Assembly: GCA_009602725.1 (NCBI GenBank)
Contig: WELB01000112.1
Coordinates: forward strand, 1 to 39,562
Length of the DNA: 39,562 nt
Source of the DNA: Spirogloea muscicola
Taxonomy: Eukaryota; Streptophyta; Zygnematophyceae; Spirogloeales; Spirogloeaceae
Direction: 5' to 3'
The notes beneath the pieces are model-generated. The model worked only from the letters and a program-made list of their open reading frames with translations, was not told where the DNA came from and did no database searches. The position numbers and the translations under genes were made by a program. Every line of letters starts with the position of its first letter. Position 1 is the stretch's first letter. Shown here piece after piece: positions 1-9,806 of this stretch.

Positions 1-33
1 GCGCAGCTGCCGCCAGCTGTCGCCGTCTCCTCC

Positions 34-201
34 ATGGCGCCCGCCGCCGCCCTCGGCTCCACCCCGCCGCCCGCCGCTCGCCACGCCCGGGACGCCGCGC
101 TGGAGGCGATTGGCGCCCTCCACTACGTCGACTCGGCGGCCGCCTCCTGGCTCGCCTCGGAGGACAGCTGTGCGACGCCGGGCGCGCCACAGCTGGCGGC
201 G
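34..201 (+). CDS. Possible first exon of an unidentified host gene, cut off by transposons
   Basis: An ATG at 34 opens a 56-codon frame ending at a plausible 5' splice site (GTGAGG at 202). The peptide is Ala/Pro-rich at first and then less biased (ALEAIGALHYVDSAAASWLA, about residues 23-42), which looks more like real coding than the low-complexity GC around it. No family is recognised. No continuation is visible, because from about 500 onward the sequence is retrotransposon. It could equally be a chance open frame in GC-rich DNA. An unresolved base (n) lies at 239. Confidence 0.25.
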
Positions 202-230
202 GTGAGGCGCCTCACCCGCCCGCCCGCCCG

Positions 231-502
231 CGCCCGCGNGCGGACATGTCGCCGACGGGCACGTCGAGGTGCCGCCCTGCGCGGTGCCGCCCTGCGGAAA
301 CGGTCGTGAGGGCGGCAGCGGCCATGGCCCGGGGGCCCGGGCGGCCCTGCGGCGACCGCTCCGGCGAGCCGCGGTGAGCCGCGTCTCACTTGCCGCGCGT
401 CGCCCACGTGTCGCAGGCCAACGATACCGGGGCCGCGTGCCGTTACCACGCGTTAGCGTTCAACCCACGGTTAAACGTCACGTAACGGATGGGGACGTTA
501 CA
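231..502. other. GC-rich stretch ending in an LTR-like terminus
   Basis: No gene is recognisable here. The stretch closes with GGGGACGTTACA at about 491-502, the same form as the 3' terminus of the LTR1 family (GGGACGTTACA). It is followed at once by chromovirus internal sequence. It may be the 3' end of a diverged or 5'-truncated LTR. Confidence 0.3.
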
Positions 503-581
503 CGTGGGGCCGCTCGGCAGAGCATCACCAACCAGTCTGAGCTGTATTTGAGTGTTCGTGATGGGTATGGCACAGATCCTT

Positions 582-1389
582 TGTGAAGTTCCCTCCGTTT
601 GAGAGTGCCAATGGTGCCGGTAACCTTACATGATCGTATCGTATCTACCGTTTGGAAGTCCCAAACGGTGCGGGTATTTTGCTACCACCCGTGTAGCTAA
701 CTAAGTACGATGCGAAGCCCCGGGCTTCGTACCGCGCGGCATCGTCCGCCAGCCGTACTGTCCGAGAGGTGCTGATTTGCTCGCGCGCGGCATCGTCCGG
801 GAGTTGTCTCCATCCGCCACGCGCTGCTTCGCTCGCGCGCGGCAGCATCCGGCAGATCCGTCGACTTCCCTTATCAGGCCCGCTCCTCCGGGGGACCTTG
901 GGGCAGCCCTTGTCACACCCTCGGAGGAGGGGTGGCAGAGGGAACGCATATTAGTTTCAGGCCGAGGCCAGACTCGGGGAGTCGGACCCGTGACGCTAAG
1001 AGAGGCACAGCCCTGCTGCTGCCTGCTGCCGCAGCCGCCGCCACAGCTCTGCTGCTGCTGCCTGCCGCCGCAGCCGCCGCCACAGCTCTGCTGCTGCCGC
1101 CTGCTGCCCAGCCCGTCGCCGCAACTCGTTGCTGCGGACATCGCCGGCTCTCTGTGAGTACCATGGCTGCGCCTTCTGCGGGGACAGCTACTGACCCTCG
1201 TCGAGTCACAGCCTTCCGGCGGTGCCTCAGGGTAAGACTACCGCTGCGCTGTGTGCGCATTTGTGTGCGCTGTGTTCGCTGGCGTTCTACTCTGTAAGGG
1301 GGTTTGTCTCCAAAACACCCTTTGTCCGAAACCCAAACAGGACGTTTTGAACCTACTACTCTTGTGTGATTAGGGACAGGGACGTTACA
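582..1389 (+). repeat. LTR1a: solo LTR inserted in element A
   Basis: An 808-bp LTR beginning TGTGAAGTTCCC and ending GGGACGTTACA. The host element reads continuously across it when compared with 9340-9375. The flanking 5-mers are TCCTT (577-581) and CCCTT (1390-1394), a target duplication with one change. Internal features shared with other LTR1 copies are a G-rich dyad box (about 911-936), an A/T-rich TATA-like site (about 947), GCTGCTGCC/GCAGCCGCC tandem tracts (1010-1115), a GTGAGT 5' splice-like site (about 1156) and a hairpin (1207-1224). Long open frames over the GCN tracts are low-complexity and not genes. Confidence 0.8.
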
Positions 1390-2672
1390 CCCTTGGTTTG
1401 CACGAGCAACTAAATCACGCACTGTAGTATATGACCAAGGCTCCGGTGGCGAGGTGACGCCATTGTGGTGCCCAACTGCAATGCCTCGCGCATTAGTATC
1501 ATGCAAGAGACGCATGAGCCTCAGTACAGTGGTCAGTGGGTATTGGAAGACAAGAGAAGCTATCAAGCTTCTTTTATTGTGGCGGGGCTTGTAAGTCCAG
1601 TAGAGTCTTTGTGAGGTCTTGCGCCACCTGCCAGCGTAGTATGGCACGCTCTCCCAAGCCTGCCAAGTTGCTGGCATGTCTGTGAACGGAGTATGACAAG
1701 TGCACGGAGTACCCGAGCGATTTGTCTAACCGCGATCCTCGCTCCACGGGTAACTTCTGGAAAGAAGTGTGCAGGCTTATTGGCACAAGCAATTAATGTC
1801 CACAGCTTTCCACCCACTATCAGACGGTCAGACTGTGAGGTTGAAGCGGGATTTGGCAGACATGCTAAGGCATTTTGTAAACCTCGGTCAGGCTGACTGG
1901 GACAAGTACCTTGCTCCGACGAGTATGCTGTGAACGAAGCCTTTCATGACTACCAAAAGTACACCCATCTTCCTGAACGTCAGCATCCCCGATCACCTTT
2001 GCAGGTGGGGAGGCTGGAGCGCGTTCCGGCCGCAGGAAGCTTTACCGGTGACCTCCTGGAGACTCAGCGGAGGGCTGAGCAGTTCTTGACAATTGCTCAC
2101 CACCGGAAAAAGCAATATGCTGATCTACGTCGCAAGAATGTGTCCTTCGACGTGGGTGCCCCGATGCTATTGAGCACTAAGCATCTAGCCTTGCGGGCTA
2201 TGAAAACGCACAAGTTGCTGCCAGAATGGGTTGGACCCTTTCGTGCAACGCGCCTGGTCGGCAAGGTCGCATACGAGCTTGCTACACCGGTACAATGTGT
2301 CTCAGCTAGTGCCATAACATACCATTTGGATGGCCGTGTCCACCTGCTGCCCCCACCTCCCCTAGTTCTTGACAACGAGGAAGATTATAAAGTGGAAAGG
2401 ATTTTGTCGCACCGGGACATTCTCCCGTGGGCGTTGTAAGTCTCGTGAGTACCTTATCAGGTGGCTACGCTGTGCGCCTGAGCACAGTGCATGGGAAGCT
2501 GCGGTCAAATCTGCCTTCTTTCGTTCTAGAGTATCTGACAGGAGGCGTTGCCTCTTCTCTCCGTCACCCAGTTATTTTCCGCCGGGCTAGATTCACATGA
2601 GTCGACCTCCTGTAGTGCTCCCTTCTTGTTCCCTGTAGTGCTCCCTTCTTGTTCCCAAAGACGTGAATATCT

Positions 2673-2685
2673 AAGTGGGGAGGTA
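2673..2685 (+). other. Polypurine tract of element A
   Basis: AAGTGGGGAGGTA directly precedes an LTR start (TGTAACGTCCCC at 2686). The same tract adjoins the LTRs at 4913 (interrupted) and 13834 on the minus strand, so it is the second-strand primer site of this retrotransposon lineage. Confidence 0.7.
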
Positions 2686-2710
2686 TGTAACGTCCCCTCC
2701 GTTTGGAAGG
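2686..2710 (+). repeat. 25-bp stub of the LTR1 5' end
   Basis: This is the first 25 bp of the 3' LTR of element A (TGTAACGTCCCCTCCGTTTG...). It is joined directly to unrelated pol sequence at 2711, so the rest of the LTR was removed by deletion or recombination. Confidence 0.65.
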
Positions 2711-3930
2711 ATTGGCCTGTGCCACGGAATGTGCCTCAGCTGCGATCCTTTCAGGGCTTCCGGACTACTTTCAGACGTTTCTTTAAGGCTTCGGGAACTG
2801 TGCACTTCCTCTTACGCGGCTCATTCGTAAGGACGTACCCTGGAAGTGGTCGTCCGAATGCCAGAGGGCAGTCGAGGATATCCAACACGCACTTACATCT
2901 CCGCCTGTACTAGCCTTTCCTCGAGAAGGCATGCGGTATGAGCTGATTTGTGACGCCTCGTTGACCGTCATTGGTTGCCGTGCACTTGCAAGAGGGCCAC
3001 CCGATAGCGTTCAAGAGTCGCCCTTGCTAATCCCGTAGGGTGAAATTACACTACGGATGAGCAAGAGCTGCTGGCTGCGGTGCACGCCATACGCGATTGG
3101 CATTGCTACCTGGAGAGTATGGACTTCACAGATCATTGCCCGTTGACGTACTTCCACACTCAGCAGCAACTGACGGAGCGGCAAGCTCGGTGAGCTTAAT
3201 TAATGTGTGGCATCAATCCAGTTTCAGAGGGCGTACCGCCCTGGAACGCTTAATGTTGCGGACCTGGTGAGCAGCAACATTGCAGGGGCTGCTGCAGTGA
3301 CTGCCTTGAACGCGTTGGGAGATGTGGATGCAGGCTTGCATCTTACTCGTGGTGCTGATCGGCAACCTCCTGCCATCCTCTCTGACGTGTACGTGCGTTC
3401 TTCTGATGAATGTGGCACAGATTCTTGTTTTGCAGAGGCAAGCAAGGTACGCACACTCTCCAATGACAATGACTTTTGGTGGCACGGCGACGCCATTGTG
3501 GTCCCGGACTACAATGCCGTGCGGAGCACCATCATGCAGGAGCTGCATGATACGTCATACGGTGGTCATCTGGGAGTCAACAAGATTAAAAGGGCTGTGA
3601 GACGCCTTTCCAGGTGGAAAGGCTGTTCAGCCCAGGTACATGCCTTTGTACAAAGCAGTGCCACATGCCTATGAGCCTATGAGCAAGGCAACCTCTCTCT
3701 AGGAAGCCAGCCGGACTCTCAATTCAATCCCCAAAGATTCGTGAGAGGAATTGGCACAATGTAAGTCTTGATTACATCCCACAATTGCCTAAGACGCGGA
3801 ATGCATCTGATGCCAATGTCGTCTTTGTGAGCAAAGTGAGCAAAGTGGTGCACTTTGCTCCAATGACCACGTGTGCTTCGGCGAGGGACTCTGCTGGCAT
3901 CTTTGTAGATAAGGTGTGAAAGTTGTAAGG
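2711..3930 (+). pseudogene. Chromovirus element B: decayed RT end, RNase H and integrase
   Basis: Order as in Ty3/Gypsy pol. The RT connection region (WPVPRNVPQLRSF, about 2714-2752) is followed by the RNase H start (ELICDAS, about 2940-2960, in another frame), the RNaseH-integrase linker (YRPGTLNVADL, about 3233-3265) and the integrase zinc-binding domain (HDTSYGGHLG near 3546, SSATC near 3655). The integrase core onset follows (SLDYIPQLPKT near 3765, then SKVVHF near 3840). The longest open stretch is 3207-3674. Stops and frame changes occur throughout. It differs from elements A and C in the linker and integrase, suggesting a separate subfamily. Confidence 0.8.
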
Positions 3931-4107
3931 AATGCTGTGAATCGCCAAGCCCGGGCTGCCAGCGGGGCGAGGAAAAGCGGGGAAGGCATTGGGATGGGGC
4001 TACAACGGTAAAATGAGCAACGGTTACTGCAGGGGCAAGGGTCCAGGGGTCCAAGGTTGAGTAAAGAACTCACCCCCTTTCCCATATCGGGTCCCCCCTA
4101 CATAGCC
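3931..4107. other. Spacer between element B and LTR1b
   Basis: After integrase homology fades near 3925 there are about 180 bp, partly G-rich, with no recognisable gene or terminal signal. Confidence 0.4.
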
Positions 4108-4912
4108 TTTAACATACTGTCCCTAATCACACAGATCACAATGTCCTGGTTTGGATTCGAGCATAGCGTGTTAAGAAGACAACCCCCATACATTAGAACG
4201 CCAACGCACATACGCGCACAGAGCGCAGCGGAAGTCTTACCCTGAGGCACCGCCCTAGGGTGGTGACTCTACCAATAGACTTACAGAGAGCCAGCGAGGC
4301 CCGCAGCGACGAGCTGCGGCCACGGGCTGGCCAGGAGACGGCAGCAGCAGAGCTGTGGCGTCGGCGGCGGCAGCAGGCAGCAGCGGGGCTGGCTAGGCAG
4401 TAGCAGGGCCGTGTCTTGCTCGGCGTTGGTCGGACTGAGGAGTCCGGCCGAGGCCCACTACTTAAAGCGTTTCTATTGCCACCCCTCCCCTGAGGGTGTG
4501 ACGAGGGTTGGCCCCAGGGCCCTCCCCAGGAGGGGTGGGCCGGACAAAGGGGACACGAAGCGACGCCCGTTGGGCGGCACAAGGGCGACGCGAAGCGGTG
4601 CCCTGGGCGGAACAAAGGAGACGCGAAGCGGCACCTAGGGCGGCACAAGGGCGACGCGAAGCGGCGCCTTGGGCGGCACAAAGGGGACGCGAAGCGGCGC
4701 CTTGGGCGGCACAAAGGGGACGCGAAGCAGCGCCTCCTGGTGGTGCACGTGGGTGCACGTGCGGTACGAAGCCTGGGGCCTCGGACCGTACTTAGCTGCT
4801 CACACAGTGGAGCAAAGCTACCGTACCGTTTGGGACTTCCAAACGGTAGATACGATACAATCATGCAAGGTTTCCAGCACCGTTAGCACTCTCAAACGGA
4901 GAGAACGTAACA
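4108..4912 (-). repeat. LTR1b (3' LTR of the short element)
   Basis: On the minus strand it begins TGTTACGTTCTCTCC at 4912. It contains the inverted pair CCGTTTGG/CCAAACGG of the U3 start, five tandem CGAAGCGGCGCC-type units (about 4550-4735), the G-rich dyad box (about 4477-4502), a TATA-like CTTTAAGTAG (about 4455), a GTAAGT splice-like site (about 4276) and the hairpin (4248-4265). The left terminus is degenerate (TTTAACATACTGTCCC on +), so its boundary is good to a few bases. Confidence 0.75.
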
Positions 4913-4916
4913 TACC

Positions 4917-5500
4917 TCCCCTGTAATGAACCAGCCGTGTGGTTAAGCCACATGGCTCTGATGGCATTACATGACCGACTATTTGGGACAAGTGGGCCCG
5001 CCAGGTGGCGGGCCGGCTTGGCGCGCAAGGGCCCGCTCGGCGGGCCGGCTTGCCGCGCAGGGGCCCGCCCGGAGGGGGGTCCCGCCATTCGAAACACCCC
5101 TCGAGGATCCACCCGTTCAAGGGAGGACCTTTGGGCCTGCCGCAAGGCGGGCCTTGGGGCGACCCGCTCACACCCCTGGAGGGGGGGTGGCACGGGGGAG
5201 CACAAGGAGCCTTGGGGGCTGAGGCTCAACAGACAGTTCGAGCCCGTGAAGCCCAGAGCAGCCTTGCCGCTGCTCGCCGCCGCAGCCGCCGCCGCACTCC
5301 GCTGCGGGGCCTGCTGCACCGGCCTGCGCCCAGGAGGTGGGGCCGCCGCCGGACGGCGGCGCCACAGGGCCTATCTTCCGCTGCGCGACGCGCTAGTGCT
5401 TCCACGTGTAGTGGGTTGGCCCCTAAACACCCTACGGCCAAACCCAATAAGGACTGCTCACCCTAACTGCGTGTGTAGGGCGAGGATTCACGACATCCCC
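4917..5500 (+). mobile_element. LTR2a: solo LTR inserted into a polypurine tract, with TSD
   Basis: A 574-bp LTR (4922-5495) with TG...CA ends (TGTAATGAACC ... CACGACA) lies between identical 5-mers TCCCC (4917-4921 and 5496-5500). Removing it restores the continuous minus-strand PPT of the surrounding element (TACCTCCCC joined to ACTTAG). It is in plus orientation relative to the LTR2 family, opposite to its host. It shares with LTR1 the G-rich dyad (about 5167-5192) and a hairpin (about 5342-5362), followed by CCACAGGGCC and CTTCCGCTG. Confidence 0.8.
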
Positions 5501-5996
5501 ACTTAGATGTTCACGTCCTCGGGAACAAGAATGGAGCACTACAGAGGGTCAACGCATGGAAATTAAGCCCGGCAGGAAGACACTGGACGGCGGAGAGAAG
5601 AGGCGTTGCCGCCTGTCAAATACTTCTGGACATGGGAACCAGGCGGACAGACCAGCGCCTGGCCGACTGTCAGATTGCCGCCCACCTACCGCATCGGGTG
5701 CTATGCCGTGCTTCATAGGCCACCTACACACCGGGCACAGGTGGTTACGCAGGCGACATACTGACCAGGCAATGAAGATTGCTGCCGAAAAGAAGAGCCA
5801 GTCGGCAGCTTAAGAACCTGGTGCGTGGATGTCGAAGGCGAAAGGTGGCGCACTTGCCGCTTCGCCGATGACAGCTCCACGTCCACTCTGGAAACGTTTC
5901 ACCCGAAAGAGAGAAATTAGTCCAAAATACAGAGGAATCCTTGCGCTGTCAGCAGTAAAACACAACCTTTTACATGACTGGCTAGATGCAAGAACT

Positions 5997-6008
5997 CCTT
6001 TGATACCA
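5997..6008 (-). other. Primer-binding site, initiator-tRNA-Met-like
   Basis: On the minus strand, two bases downstream of the LTR1c end, the sequence is TGGTATCAAAGG. The plant LTR-element PBS complementary to the 3' end of initiator tRNA-Met is TGGTATCAGAGC (established knowledge); ten of 12 positions match. Its position right after the 5' LTR supports the assignment. Confidence 0.65.
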
Positions 6009-6009
6009 A

Positions 6010-6870
6010 TGTAATGTCCCTGTCCCTAGTCACACAGCTAAGGTCAGAACGTCCCAGAACGTCCTGTTTGGGTTTCGGACATAGGGTGTTCAGGAGACAA
6101 CCCCCTTACAGAGTGAAACGTCAGCGCACACAGCGCACACTCACGCGCACATAGCGCAGCGGAAGTCATACCCTGAAGCACCGCCGGAAGGTGGCGACTC
6201 GACCAAGGGTCAGCAGCTGTCCCCGCAATGGGCGCGGCCATGGTACTTACAGAGAGCCGGCGAGGCCTGCAGCAACGAGCTGCGGCGACGGGCTGGGCAG
6301 CAGGCGGCAGCAGAGCTGTGGCGGCGGGTGCGGCAGCAAGCAGCAGCAGGGTTGTGCCTCTCTTGGCGTCACGGGTCCTACTGAGAAGTCTGGCCTCTGC
6401 TACTACTGACAAGCGTTCCATCTGCCACCCCTCCCCAGAAGGTGTGACGAGGGTCGCCCCCAAGGTCCTCCCCAGAAGGGGCGGGCCTGACAAGGGGATA
6501 CGACGAATCCAAGAGACACTGGCGCACAGCGCCAAGGGACTGGCGCCAAAAGAGTGGCGCACCAGGCCAAGAGCCTGGCTCACGGGGCCAAGGGACTGAG
6601 CCATGAGGCCATAAGTCCAGGCGAGCTGGCCCACCCGGCCGGCCCGCAGGGCGTGGGCCCGAGGGAGAGCTGGCCCACCCGGCCAGCCCACAGGGCGTGG
6701 GTCCGAGGCGTGCGCACGTGTCGTACGGAGCCCGGGACCTCGAACCGTACTTAGCTACATACAGTGGAGCAAAGCTACCAGTACTGTTTGGGACTTCCAA
6801 ACGGTAGATACGATACGATTATGTAAGGTTACCGGCACCGTTGGCACTCTCAAACGGAGGAAACGTTACA
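6010..6870 (-). repeat. LTR1c (5' LTR of the short element)
   Basis: 861 bp, starting on the minus strand at 6870 (TGTAACGTTTCCTCCGTTTG) and ending TACATTACA at 6010. It carries the dyad box (about 6425-6450), a GTAAGT splice-like site (about 6250), the hairpin (6179-6196), and short repeats around GGCCAAGAGCC/GGCGAGCTGGCCCACC (about 6530-6700). It is about 55 bp longer than LTR1b, mostly in the U3 repeats. Confidence 0.75.
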
Positions 6871-7440
6871 GCATGGCTTGCTTGTACGACAGTCCTTTCA
6901 CATCCCGCGTGGGGAATATGACCACCTCTCTGTGTGGGAGCCTGCCTTGCGGCAGGCTCTGGTGAAGAAGTCCACCGCTGGGGATCTCATGATGTTGGGA
7001 ACTTCTTTCAAGCTCACTGACCATCTGTACAGAATGCCATTGACTTGGCAAGTATCAGGGCAACACGTGGCTTGTGTGCCACTGCACCCTGGGCGCTGAA
7101 CGAGTGTTCGTTTTCGCAGACTTTATATTTGTCGCTTGGTGACAAGTGGCTTGTGTGCCACTACCAGCCACGACATTGCTTGTACATCGGCTATCAGCTG
7201 TGCTGCTGTGTCACACGAGCTGGCCATTCCCATCTGATGTGTGAAACACGGGCCCTGGTGTGGTACAACCCGCTCTAGCTGGCCTAAGTGTAACTATGTG
7301 CCCATGGACGTCGTGGACTTCATGGTGAGATCGGAATTGTGTGATGCCTCGGCATGGGTGATCCCTGCATTGGTCCTCGCCTTTCCGTACCTCAGGTGTT
7401 GGCGGCTGGTGCGCCCTCACCCTGGTTTGTGCTGAGTGCA
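6871..7440 (+). other. Element C upstream internal region, unrecognised
   Basis: Between LTR1c and the recognisable RT remnant. Two copies of a short sequence (GTGGCTTGTGTGCCACT, at about 7066 and 7146) stand out. Open frames are below 100 codons and show no family signature. By position it would be the decayed gag/protease/early RT part of element C. Confidence 0.35.
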
Positions 7441-8470
7441 CATTCCAACTGCTGGCAGGATGGTGCTTGGCACTAAGTGCGATGAGGAATGTGGCTGTCC
7501 GCCATCCTCATTGATCTCAAGGCCTTGGGCCCTGGGCAGTCGCATTCCAGTGTCACCTACTTCCAGTCGAAGTTACCATTTGTGAGAGCTTATCACCACC
7601 TTTGTATCACGCCTGGGAAAGTTCCGAGTTGGCTTGTTGTGCGCCGCTCGGCCACTTTCAGCCCCGTGTCAGGCTGTGACAGTGGGAGTCTTTGGCCCCA
7701 TAGTATGACTCTGTGCTGGTATACTAGGATGACATACCGGTGTTCGTATGACACCCGAGGATCACGTACTGCACCTGCAGCTAGTGCTGCCTTTGCGACG
7801 TGCAAATTACTTGTAAGCGAAGTGTATATCACCAGTAGTAGGGCGTACTGTTGGCAAAGACGGGGTTCGCGTCGACCCCATAAGTAGTAGTCAATCATGC
7901 TGCATCTGTCTGCAGAGACTGACGTAAAGGACTGGCTGATTGCCACGGAACGTGTCGCAGTTGCATTCCTTCCGAGAATACGCACAGAACACCCGTTCCT
8001 GTCAGGATGTCTGCAAGGACAAGGAAGTATGACATCTCCTCTTACGAAGCTCACTCGTAAGGACGTACCCTGGGGTGGACGTCCACATGCACGCCCGCAT
8101 TTGAGGAAATTCAAAACGGGTTCTAGTTTCCCCACCTGTTTTGGGCCTTGCCTCGAGAAGGCGATCCATTGTGGTCATATGTTGTGTGACGCCTATTTGA
8201 TCGGCAGTTGCCGTTCTCTTGCAGGAGGGTCACCCCGTAGCGTTTGAGACTCGCCTACTCAGTCCTGCCGGGCGCACCTAAACTACTGGGGGAGCAAGAG
8301 CTCCTTGCTGTTTTTCTTGCCCCTCGTGTGTGGCGATGCTATCGCAAGGGTGCTGAAAACCGATTGTAACGGGCCATAGCCAGTCGACAATCATCGCACA
8401 CAACAGCAAAGAGCAGGCATCAAGCCTGTTGAGCTGGTAGTACGGTACTATCCAATCCAGTGGGTTTACC
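7441..8470 (+). pseudogene. Chromovirus element C: decayed reverse transcriptase and RNase H start
   Basis: Frame-broken RT. The palm motif reads Y-stop-D-D: TAC TAG GAT GAC at 7722-7733, where chromoviruses have YLDD. TPEDHVLHLQLVL-like sequence follows (about 7750-7790), then the connection region (SQLHSFRE, about 7945) and the LTRKDVPW motif (about 8057-8075), equivalent to 2820-2845 of element B. RNase H homology fades before 8470, where LTR3a is inserted. Several frameshifts are present. It is a relic. Confidence 0.75.
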
Positions 8471-9175
8471 TGTCACGTCCGGACCTAACAAGCAGGTTAG
8501 AGCCGAATGTGTCCTTACTGGATTGAGTGCTTGGGGATTTAGGGACAACCACCCGCCACGAGGAAGCACTCCAACACAGCGGAAGACTTGCCCTGTGGTG
8601 CTGCCGCTAAGCAGCAGCTCCACCCTTGGGCACACGCTGCAGCCTTACCTCCCGCGGGACGCCGCCAAGGTCCTCAGGATGAGCCGGCAACGAGCCGCGC
8701 GGGGCAGCGGTCTACAGCAGCAGGCAGCCGCAGGGCTGCGCCTCACTCAGAGCGTCACTGAGTCCCCGGCCGGAGGTCGGGTCTCTCTCTGCTCGTGCGA
8801 TAGCAATTGCTTCTCCGTGCCACCCTCCCTCCAGGGTTTATGAGGGTCGCCCCAAGGCTCGCCCGCGAGGAGCGTGCCTGACGAGGGGAACCTGGAGCTG
8901 TCCCCAGCAGGCGCCATGGCGCCGAGCATGGCCGCGGCGCGCATGCCGCCTGGCATGGCCGCGGACGACCATGCCGCTGGGGCCGTCCGGGCCCGCACAT
9001 GCTGCCGAGCATGTCGGACTGAGCATGACGGGAGCATGCCAGGCCACCTGGACGAGCCCGGACGGAACGACAACGGCACGAGTGCCCGGTTCGTCACGTC
9101 GAATGGGACGAACGGCCAAACATCATGTAAACGTTAACGACACCGTTAGGCGCTCACAAACCAGGAAACTTTACA
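8471..9175 (-). repeat. LTR3a: LTR inserted in element C, with near-perfect TSD
   Basis: 705 bp. On the minus strand it begins TGTAAAGTTTCCTGG at 9175 and ends GGACGTGACA at 8471. The flanks TTACC (8466-8470) and GTACC (9176-9180) fit a GTACC target duplication; element B reads GTACCGCCCTGG at the same site. It contains CATGCCG/CATGGCC-rich repeats (8915-9045), the family's dyad (about 8819-8842) and a hairpin (8600-8618) followed in LTR sense by CCACAGGGCAAG and CTTCCGCTG. Confidence 0.75.
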
Positions 9176-9806
9176 GTACCACCCTGGAGGCAACAATGCT
9201 GCGGACCCGGTGGCCGCAACATCGTAGGGGCTGCTGTGGCGCCTGTCTTGTGTGCCACAAGGGCTCAGACCGCAGACGTGCGGCCCGCCCCTGCGGCCGC
9301 TCGGCAGTGCAGCACCAACACTCTGAGCTGTATGTGCGTCTTCGTGATGGCTATGGCACAGACCCTTGGTTTGCACGAGCAACCAACCACGCACTGTAGT
9401 ATGTGACCAAGGCTTCTGTTGGCGAGGTGGCGCCATTGTGGTGCCCTACTGCAACGCCTTGCGCACTAGTTTCATGCAAGAGGCGCATGAGCCTCAGTAC
9501 AGTGGTCACTTGGGTATTGGAAAGACAAGAGAAGCTATCAAGCTTCTTTTGTGGTGGCCGGGCTTGTAAAGTCCAATAGAGTCTTCGTGAGGACTTGCGC
9601 CACCTGCCAGCGTACGGTACGCTCTCCCAAGCCTGCCAAGTTGCTGGCATGTCTGTGGACCGAGTATGGATACTGCACGGAGTACCCGAGCGAATCGTCT
9701 AACCGCGATCCTCTCTCCACGGGTCACTTCTGGAAAGAAATGTGCAGGCTTATTGGCACAAGCAATCCATGTCCACAGCTTTCCACCCATTATCAGACGG
9801 TCAGAC
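9176..9806 (+). pseudogene. Element C integrase, N-terminal half
   Basis: Continues element C after LTR3a: the RNaseH-integrase linker (about 9176-9330), the charged stretch before the zinc-binding domain (RLRDGYGTDPWFARA, about 9334-9378), the HEPQYSGHLGIGKT zinc-binding part (about 9487-9528), the CATC pair near 9595 and the core remnant NRDPLSTGHFWKEM (about 9702-9743). Stops and frameshifts separate the pieces. The integrase resumes at 10799 after the LTR1d insertion. Confidence 0.75.

Larger units (their letters stand above)
503..2685 (+). pseudogene. Chromovirus element A: decayed integrase with GPF and chromodomain segments
   Basis: Degenerate 3' half of a Ty3/Gypsy pol, interrupted by LTR1a (582-1389). 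Pieces in order are: the integrase N-terminal region (503-581, resuming at 1390 with HEPQYSG-like sequence near 1515); the CATC zinc-binding part near 1620; core remnants (NRDPRSTGNFWKE, about 1730-1765); a longer open stretch 1930-2439 with the integrase C-terminus; the GPF/Y motif (LLPEWVGPF, about 2215-2240); and the start of a chromodomain (DYKVERILSHRD). The chromodomain continues in another frame (REYLIRW, about 2444-2465). Several stops and frameshifts make it non-functional. Chromodomains at the integrase C-terminus define the chromovirus clade (established knowledge). A PPT and an LTR start follow directly. Confidence 0.8.
4108..6870 (-). mobile_element. Short LTR retrotransposon (LTR-PBS-internal-PPT-LTR), minus strand, with a nested solo LTR2
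   Basis: Two LTR1 copies in the same (minus) orientation, 6010-6870 as the 5' LTR and 4108-4912 as the 3' LTR, enclose only about 520 bp of internal DNA once the LTR2a insertion (4922-5495 plus its 5-bp duplication) is subtracted. A PBS-like sequence sits two bases from the 5' LTR and a PPT abuts the 3' LTR. The internal DNA on the minus strand is a leader-like stretch plus the 3' end of a pol region (matching about 2530-2670 in reverse), without gag or pol. This fits an internally deleted, non-autonomous derivative. No matching target duplication was found at the outer ends (the left terminus is mutated), so recombination between copies is an alternative. Confidence 0.65.

Noticed and set aside
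913-1677. A 254-codon open frame on the minus strand
   Set aside because: Most of it is the antisense of the GCN tandem tract of LTR1a. Similar frames appear in other LTR copies, with low-complexity Ala/Ser/Arg content and no homology.
4193-4864. 223-codon minus-strand frame with repeats ASPLCRPRRRF
   Set aside because: It is the translation of the tandem GCGAAGCGGCGCC units in the U3 of LTR1b and has no LTR-independent support.
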